A DNA stretch of 64,000 nucleotides from Phorcus lineatus (lineage: Eukaryota > Mollusca > Gastropoda > Trochida > Trochidae): NCBI GenBank assembly GCA_921293015.1, contig OV121089.1, forward strand, positions 42,456,520 to 42,520,519. Direction: 5' to 3'. Under the pieces are notes generated by a model. The model saw nothing but the letters and a program-made list of their open reading frames with translations, did no database searches and had not been told where the DNA came from. Of this stretch, positions 56,511 to 64,000 are shown piece by piece. The number at the start of each line of letters is the position of its first letter. Within the stretch, counting starts at the first letter, position 1. The position numbers and the translations under genes were made by a program.

Positions 56511-59500
56511 TGAGGGGTACATGATATTAAGAGGAGAATGTTTTTAGGATAAAAAGTATTTATTGGAGAAAATATGTATATTCTTATTTTACTTGTGTGC
56601 TTATAGAACTGTAACGCTTGCTTTCAAATCGCTTTAATTGTTCATATATCAGATGTGAATTTTTTATGTTCATACTTTTACTTGTGACCTACTTAGAAAC
56701 GTTCTTACATATATGTACGCTTTCGTCGTCAGAGAATTTATATTTCCTTTAAAAGTATTGTCTTAGAGAAGTTTTCATAAGTTGTATACTTTGCCTTTAA
56801 AACCCTTGTGGTTTTGGTATTAAAGAATATTTGGCATGTGCTTACATGGATGATAAATACTTGTTCTAATGAATATTCCACGGGATCGTGTTTAAGAAGG
56901 CCATAAAACTGAAAGATTTTGAGCTGTATATAATTAGGGTTTGATCCAATGTCTTATTTCTATAAGATTATGTTTTTACTGCACGTTCGGAAATATTCTC
57001 AATTTGTTTTAAACTTTTCCACTTTGTATTTTCATACATACATGTGGAAAGAAGTTTTCAAGAAGACATATGGCATTAAGACATATGGTGTGATATATTT
57101 GCATGATTAAAACAGTTCAGTCGAAACTTTTGTTAGTATTTTATATTGATAAGCATAAATATGAGAATGGTTAAGATGACAAAAATAAGAAATGTTCACA
57201 AATATATCCTCGTCGATTTATTGCCTTGGTAGGCTTCGGGAGGAACGGTAATCCCCGTGTTTATATCTATAGCTGCCAATACTTATTCGTATGACCATTT
57301 CCTTTTTCATATACCGATTTCAATCAATTTAGATAAATTATTTCACACAAGATTTACATTTTTTAAAATCCAACTTCATAAGAAACTTTAAAGGAAAAAA
57401 AGTATTTTTATTTCCTCCACAACATTCGAATATCACATAGAAATGAAACATCAATTAAGAATGTGCATATGATATTTACACAACATTTTTATTACACGTC
57501 TTACACAACGATATTTGAGAAAGCTTTTACCAGCGAGTCCTTAACATAGAACTTAGATTGTTCGAGAGGCATTTTGAAAGTTTCAAGTGTAGCGGAGACA
57601 CGTTTTTCCATAGACGGTGAACTTGATGATTTCGAAATGTCATGATTTATATATATCTAATATATGATATATGTATTTCATATGTGTTGTCTGTTTTAAG
57701 CATATTGTTTTTAAGCATATAAGCCATTGAAGATGTACAGTTTTTCATATTAGATATACATGTGAGTTTGACTGTGAGAAGAGAGACATATAGTTAAGAA
57801 AGAGTTGTATTTTTATGATGGTTCACCGGTTTGCCAGGGGTGTCACGTCGTGTACAGCAGATACATGCAAGGGTATTTTCATCTTACAGCATTCCATTAA
57901 TTGTATTAATTGTACAATAATGCAAACAGTTGGTCAAAAACATTCAATTTGTTGCCTTGTGTTTCAAGAGGCTATGCTCTGATTAATCTAAATGTATCTC
58001 AACTGTGACGAGATTTAGAATGTGATAATTTGAATTTATGCTTCACTATGTAGTAATATGAGACACCCGTACATTTTAAGATATATATTCGTATTGTGAA
58101 ACGGCTGCCTGTAAAAACATATATTGCAGTGTAAATTGCTTACAAGTGTTTGCATAATACACGCATGGTGCTATATATACATCGATTCGAAACGTTCCTT
58201 ATAATTGTTTTTTCAGTGATATTAAGACATATGTTTATAATGCATTAACTGCACTGTTTATGGATCACGAGAAACGAATATAATTCCTTATGAACTTTAG
58301 AACCAACAAATAACGCTTCATGTCATAAGATATTATGTTTTAAGATCCAAGATACACTTTAAATTCTTAAGAGTTCCTATGTTAAGACTTATAACTGCTC
58401 ATGTCCTAAATATTATATGTTTTATATGCATTTAATACCACTCGGAGAGTTAACGCTTGCTTAAGATCGATGTACATTGACTGTGAGAAAATATATTACC
58501 AACAAGTGCTACGTCAAATTACACTGCTACCTTTTATGACGATCATTCAGCCTTGAAAAAGGTTGCATGTTGAGTCTCATGAAAAATGTCTGAAGTAGCG
58601 AGTTCTACTCATAATGAAAAGAAAATAATTCTCATGCGATTAAATATTATATCATTTGTATTATAAATGCTATTGAGACATAGAAATGACTAGTTGCAGG
58701 TTTTCTGATAATAGAATATTTTCTTGTTGAAACGGAAATATTATTTAAGACCTTTGGAATATTTGATGATTCTATGTGGTAATGATAGATAGAAAGACAT
58801 GTTTTATCTAATATTTAATATCCAATAGCCAATAATAATGAAAATGTGGTTAGACTGCTTGTCGTCACGTGACAGAGATAATGGTTTCATGCATGTACGT
58901 AAACTATCTTAAATGAGCATCAGATGTTTTTATGAAAAATGGCAAGTGAACGGATATATAAAATAAAGACATTGGTTGTACATCGTTTGTAGGATTAATG
59001 GTTTTAAGATGACCCTTTCGACATGCGGAAACTAGCAATATATAAATCGCGTTTTCTATTTGACCCTCAGAAAAATTAGAACATTATAAATCATCCCTGA
59101 TCAACACCAGTCTGAAGTCTGCTTGAGATAAGTTCCTGGAATATCATTATATCTGAACTCTATACCGTTTTAGTATCCATATGGTTAAACAAAAGTGGTG
59201 ACATATTTTCTATATGAGCACATGAGAACATATAACTTTTGTATTTGATATGTATTTATTCTTAATTGTTTTCTTTTTTCCAAATGACTTTGAAGGTAGG
59301 GTGCAGCAAGCTGTATTCCCTGTAAACGAAATTGAAAGAAATTCAACGCTTTCTTCGTAAATTGGCTTTTATTGCAATTTTGTCGCTCTCCATTAAAAAA
59401 CGGTAAAAGATAATGAAGTTATTCCTCCGCGAAACATATTTTAATAACGTTTTGCTTATTTTTCTTAAAAAGGTTTCGATGTTTCTAATAGCCAAACTAT

Positions 59501-62500
59501 TTTGCAAAGTAGGTTTTTAGTGGTTTTGAAAAGAGGTAAAAAATCATTGTCTTTTATGTATAATAATATATGTTCAGTCTTTCCTCCCCTTGTGTAAAGC
59601 ATTTGTTGGTTGTTTAAGTGCATCAATGCTTACAGTATGTTTAATCAAAAATGACATTGAATTTTTTATGGGTTTTTTTATGGTTGAAAGACAAGCTTTT
59701 GATTTTCCTTTCCAGGAAATCTTCAAAAGAAAAATATACGTTTACATTTGTAGTAATATGGGAAGCTATCTTGGTTGTCGGCATTATGCAAAGAAAACTT
59801 TCTAAGCTAGTCTATAAGAGATGAGGATTTACCAGTGTTGAGAGTAGCAGCTGTAACAATACACATATAGAGAGGAAATGTTTTATTGTATCTGAGAAAG
59901 AGCCAGTGAAGACATGATAGAAGCAACCAACTTACCAAACCATATTGACGCCATGATCCCTTATTTTACATACGATCTAAATAAAATACAATATTTCATA
60001 CACTTTTATATATTGATATGTAAATGATAAAAAAGGGAGGTGTAAAGGTATAAGATTATAAATGAAATAAATGAAGAAAACACAGTCATTACTTATAATA
60101 TGACATTCAGTTATCAGAAATAGAATAATTATGATGATATAAACACTATCGTATACATTAAACAAAATAATTATATGCATACAGAATATAATGATATATT
60201 TCTCTTGCAACATGTCGTTTTAAATCATTTTGTATGAATCTTTAGGCTACCATCTCAAAGCTACCCAAACACTAGCGATTGGCTCGTAACCACATTAGCA
60301 CACAGGTATTTCCTTGATAATAATGATAATATCGAATCTATGTTACTAACCTTTTAGAAAATATGTGTTTATTACTATACATTTACTAGCCGATTACAAC
60401 GTTTCATAACTTACATAAATTCGATGTGAAATAAACAATTTTAAAGGTTATCGTACTTTCATTTTATTGCAAGGTGAAAGGTTGTTCTCATGACCATGCA
60501 TCACATCAACTTCTAGTGAAGTGATATATTCATAATTGTCTACAGGTCTTCAAATTGAACTTTAAAAAACAAAATATGCATATTGTACGAAAATGTGACG
60601 TGAATTTGCATTCATTTGATTAATTAAGTTATGCAACGCCACATTCCATATCACGAAGTGAAGCAATCTGGGGACGACTCCGTTTCTCAATGGCCATTAT
60701 ATTAACTATATCACTCGTGCATGTTATTTGCATATTTATGTCCTGCATAAATGACAAAGCAATCTAAGTATTTCTTATGTAAAAAGAGACGATCAACGTG
60801 ACTGATGCAGAATTTCAGAAACGATGACTCGGTCGAGGAATATAGGACCTTATGCTACCATGAAAAAAACAGTAAGACATTTTTAAAAACATTACAAAGA
60901 CTTTTAAATGGAATTATTCAATTAGCAAACCACGAGGTTCTCAAATTTGCCTGCTTGCTGAATTGTCATTCTGTACCGTTCAGACGCTCGCACCCTCCAA
61001 TGTACATTCTCGCAACCATCTTAACTATGAAGAAAACCAGTCCTATATTGACCCACATTACAGGTATTGTTATTAAAAGTCACCAAAAAATCGAATAAGG
61101 TAATACTTAAGGAACATCATTCGTGCATGATGTTATTCGTCATAACGGGTCTCTTGAAATAACCAGAAATCCTTTGTTGAGAGAAACGTGCAGACTTTAA
61201 TAAAAAATACATTAATTGAATCTATTCATTGCTATAGTATACGAATATCTCATAATCCTTTTTAACTAGGGAAAATAAATACATATGTTTGAATTTCGTA
61301 TCAGGTCTTAAGTGGTTCTTTATTTTCAATTTCGATCCATTTGAATCATATGGTTTAGTCATGAAATGCATCGCTTTTCTTTCAGCTACTCAGAGACATT
61401 CACAGACCAAAAGAAAATCCATGTGCACGTACGACTTATATGACATTGGTTATCTTTCACCATTGAATAATACGATGGATAGGCGCTCTTGTGCACAAAA
61501 TAGGTCAATGTTTCATCTAAAAATAAAGTAACCCGGACATGAAATTAAGTTTAATATACTGTACTACTAACCTCTTGTGGAACATCGGACGATGTTTTGG
61601 CGTCACTTGTCGGTCGCTTTCATTCACTGTCATTGTTAAACATATATCCCGAGGATATATAAATTTTAAATCATTTTAGATTTCAACATATTCATATCGA
61701 CAATAATTACCTCAGTCGTTGTTAATAATGTTCATTTTAACCTAGGTTACATTTCTTTATTAATTAGTCATTGGGTTACTTATAGCAAGTTACATTTCAT
61801 TAATTAGTCATTTGGTTACTTATAGCAAGTATGTGACATGTTTATGATTGATCGCCTTAGTTTTTAACTATGATTTAACCTCTTTGCTTCAAGTGACTTT
61901 AAAGGAAGGACATCTTTATGAGTAAAACGGTAACATCATGACTTGAATAGTTGACTCATTATATCTATATTATTATGGGTTCGTCAGTTAACTGACGTGA
62001 AACTCCACGTTAAAATAATTTTGGTTTTTATGATAGACCTGGTTGAAACTTACCAAAGCTAGTGGTTTAATAGTTTGGCCAGATTACTGATATAACTCTA
62101 TCCATAATTTATCCAGAAATTGTCATGAATCTTCTCAGTACATATAACTTTAATTTCTTGCCTTCAGCCTAATTACTCATGAAAATAAATTGTATGGTGA
62201 TCAAATATAATATTGTTATATTTTGAATGACACTATCTGTCATATATTTCTTCTTCTTATGCTTCATGTGGTCGAGTCCCACCGTCAGCACTTTCTGTAC
62301 CAGCCAACTCGTCTTTCAGGCCTTAGCATAATGAGTAGGATCTGGATCTACGTGTCTATACCATTATTATATTTGATAGGCCATCTTAATACTACCATTC
62401 GATTTTGATAGTTTCTTTGTCTTGCCGTCTTACAAGACATCAAAGCTTTAGTAGATCCCGTAGTCTCGTAGATCAACCGTTTCTCTATATTTGATCGTTA

Positions 62501-63690
62501 TAAAGATCGGCGGGATTATTCATTTCAAATATAAACAAATTACTTCCTTGTTAGAATCAATGCCCATTGCATGCTCAACGATGACACAGGACTTTGGTAA
62601 CCTACAGAACACACCATGATATGCCAATCATCTATCAGCCACTCAAAACAAAACCGGAAATCTAAACATATCGATGAACGTGTATTGCTTAGAAATAGCT
62701 TTAGAAAGACACATATTGCCTTAAACATTTTTAGAAGTTGTAGTGGCAGTGAAGTACAAGATTTTATGGATATTCAGCTCCTTCATTAACAGTTATTAGA
62801 CGTTTCGGAAAAGCTCCTTTTACCGTTTTCAAGCATATGGACAAAAACGATTATAGCAGTATATATATATGTTAAATTGAGATTAACAATGAGATAACAA
62901 TAACAACATGCTAATTTGATGTACATGAATGTAAGGTCTATAGCCTCATATATCTGTCTAAAGCCTTCTATGATGGAGGGTCAAAATTTCGGAAACAGTA
63001 AATTTTAGTTTCCCCTACAAAATCCTTTTTAAGTGATCAACACCTTTTAAAAGAAGTCATGTTTGTTGGTTTGCATCAAGTCAATATCATTTTGCGAATT
63101 TTTTTCTCAGAGAGTCGAAATTGAATATTTTAATCGATATTTAAGGAAATTGGAATTTCGAAAAAGTGACCTCTCCTGTCTTTTTAATAATGCCAAAATT
63201 CGAATGTTAGCACGAGAGAATAGACAATCCCACAATGAGTAGAAAAATGGTTATTTTACACATTGACAATTGGAGATCCTTTGTCAGTTCTGCTGAAGTT
63301 GTTTTTATTGACGTTCAAACCCAACTCATATTACATGATATTTGCACTAAGATACAGTAGCAAGCGAACAAACTTTTGATATGCAGCTGTGGACAATATA
63401 CGTATATTTCTTTCTAACGTTATTCCTAATGAATATACATATCTGTGATACGTTAAGAAACATACCAGGTTCTCTTGCTGAGTGGTCAGTGGTATGTCGT
63501 GCTGAGTGGTCAGTGGTATGTCGTGCTGCATGACTGTCCAGTTACTCACAACCAATCTCTCTGATCACCCAGAACATTGTATAAATCTCGTCCGGATGAA
63601 AAAACACACCATATTGTGCTGAACTGAACCAATAGCTGTCTTCTTTTCCGCACTGTAGACAACATTTCAATATTTTATAGGGTCACTTGT
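56351..63690. other. Long AT-rich gene-free stretch
   Basis: An (AT)n tract lies at about 56465-56507. I found no coding exon with convincing composition and splice sites. A 24 bp unit, GCTGAGTGGTCAGTGGTATG then TCGT, is duplicated in tandem at about 63478-63526. If the promoter-like block at 55.5-56.3 kb drives a gene to the right, this may be its first intron. Confidence 0.35.
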
Positions 63691-63705
63691 ATTCAAATAA
63701 CCGAA

Positions 63706-63753
63706 CGGCACTCTATAACGGCACTCTATATATAGAGTGCCTATAGAGTGCCG
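63706..63753. repeat. Nested palindrome
   Basis: CGGCACTCTATA and its inverse TATAGAGTGCCG enclose a second pair, GGCACTCTATA and TATAGAGTGCC, joined directly. The sequence can fold as two nested hairpins. A further partial inverse (TATATAGGGTGCC) follows at about 63768. Confidence 0.7.
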
Positions 63754-64000
63754 TTTGTTGCCGTTTTATATAGGGTGCCATTTCTAGTATACATTATGTG
63801 TGAAGGCATTGAAGGACTCTCTACAATTTAAATCCACTTGTTTCAAACTACAGGAGATAATTCAAAAAGATACTTGACATTTCCGTGTCGAGATGGTTTA
63901 TCGTTTAATTTGTGTGCTGTTCGACGTTGTGTTACATCGGTTTTAGTGATGTTTTCTTTATTTCTTGTTGTCATTTTTAGGACATTACTAGTTTAATTAG

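Overview
The window looks like nuclear DNA of a marine invertebrate, most plausibly a lophotrochozoan such as a mollusc. This is inferred from AT-rich, intron-rich sequence with a single animal-type flavoenzyme gene, an intact BEL/Pao LTR retrotransposon, mariner and LINE remnants, several families of small inverted-repeat elements, and large minisatellites. Nothing bacterial is present: there are no operons, ribosome binding sites or CRISPR arrays, and I saw no rRNA or tRNA gene. Species cannot be named from the sequence alone.

Region 1-19.3 kb is the 3' part of a PIPOX-like gene (peroxisomal sarcosine/pipecolate oxidase) on the + strand. Six exons can be defined with GT-AG borders. The striking point is that one exon position occurs three times in tandem (1557-1703, 2492-2638, 4640-4777), always phase 0/0, while the exons before it lie outside the window and the exons after it (5352-5501, 18087-18162, 19091-19215) occur once. 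This is the layout of mutually exclusive cassette exons, here covering part of the substrate pocket. The 12.6 kb intron before the penultimate exon holds an apparently intact BEL/Pao element in antisense orientation (5643-12730, LTRs indistinguishable by eye), a 3.44 kb foldback-type element (12861-16301) with 620 bp arms and an internal near-perfect palindrome, and an old degenerate tandem repeat (about 16.7-17.5 kb).

Region 19.3-41.8 kb is mostly gene-poor AT-rich DNA with scattered transposon remains: decayed ORFs near 23 kb, two copies of an AAGAGCCACTCCGTGA-ended element (24.0 and 30.7 kb), a LINE 3' end (26.4-26.9 kb), a tiny inverted-repeat element (28.2 kb), a frameshifted mariner (31.1-32.1 kb), a 450 bp inverted-repeat element (34.6-35.1 kb), and one candidate exon with twin CRE sites (39.4 kb).

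Region 41.8-48.9 kb is a cluster of three unrelated minisatellites with periods of 53, 37 and 36 bp. The 36 bp array lies between inverted flanks and has a 12-monomer (432 bp) higher-order repeat. A candidate 3'-terminal exon on the - strand lies between the first two arrays (42982-43099).

Region 49-64 kb holds a third copy of the AAGAGCC element, split by a 591 bp segment that carries a TATA box and a FLYWCH zinc-finger ORF and is bounded by 8 bp direct repeats. A relatively CpG-rich, CRE- and E-box-bearing promoter-like stretch follows at 55.55-56.35 kb. The rest is AT-rich sequence without recognised genes. Overall the window is one metabolic gene followed by a repeat-rich intergenic landscape.
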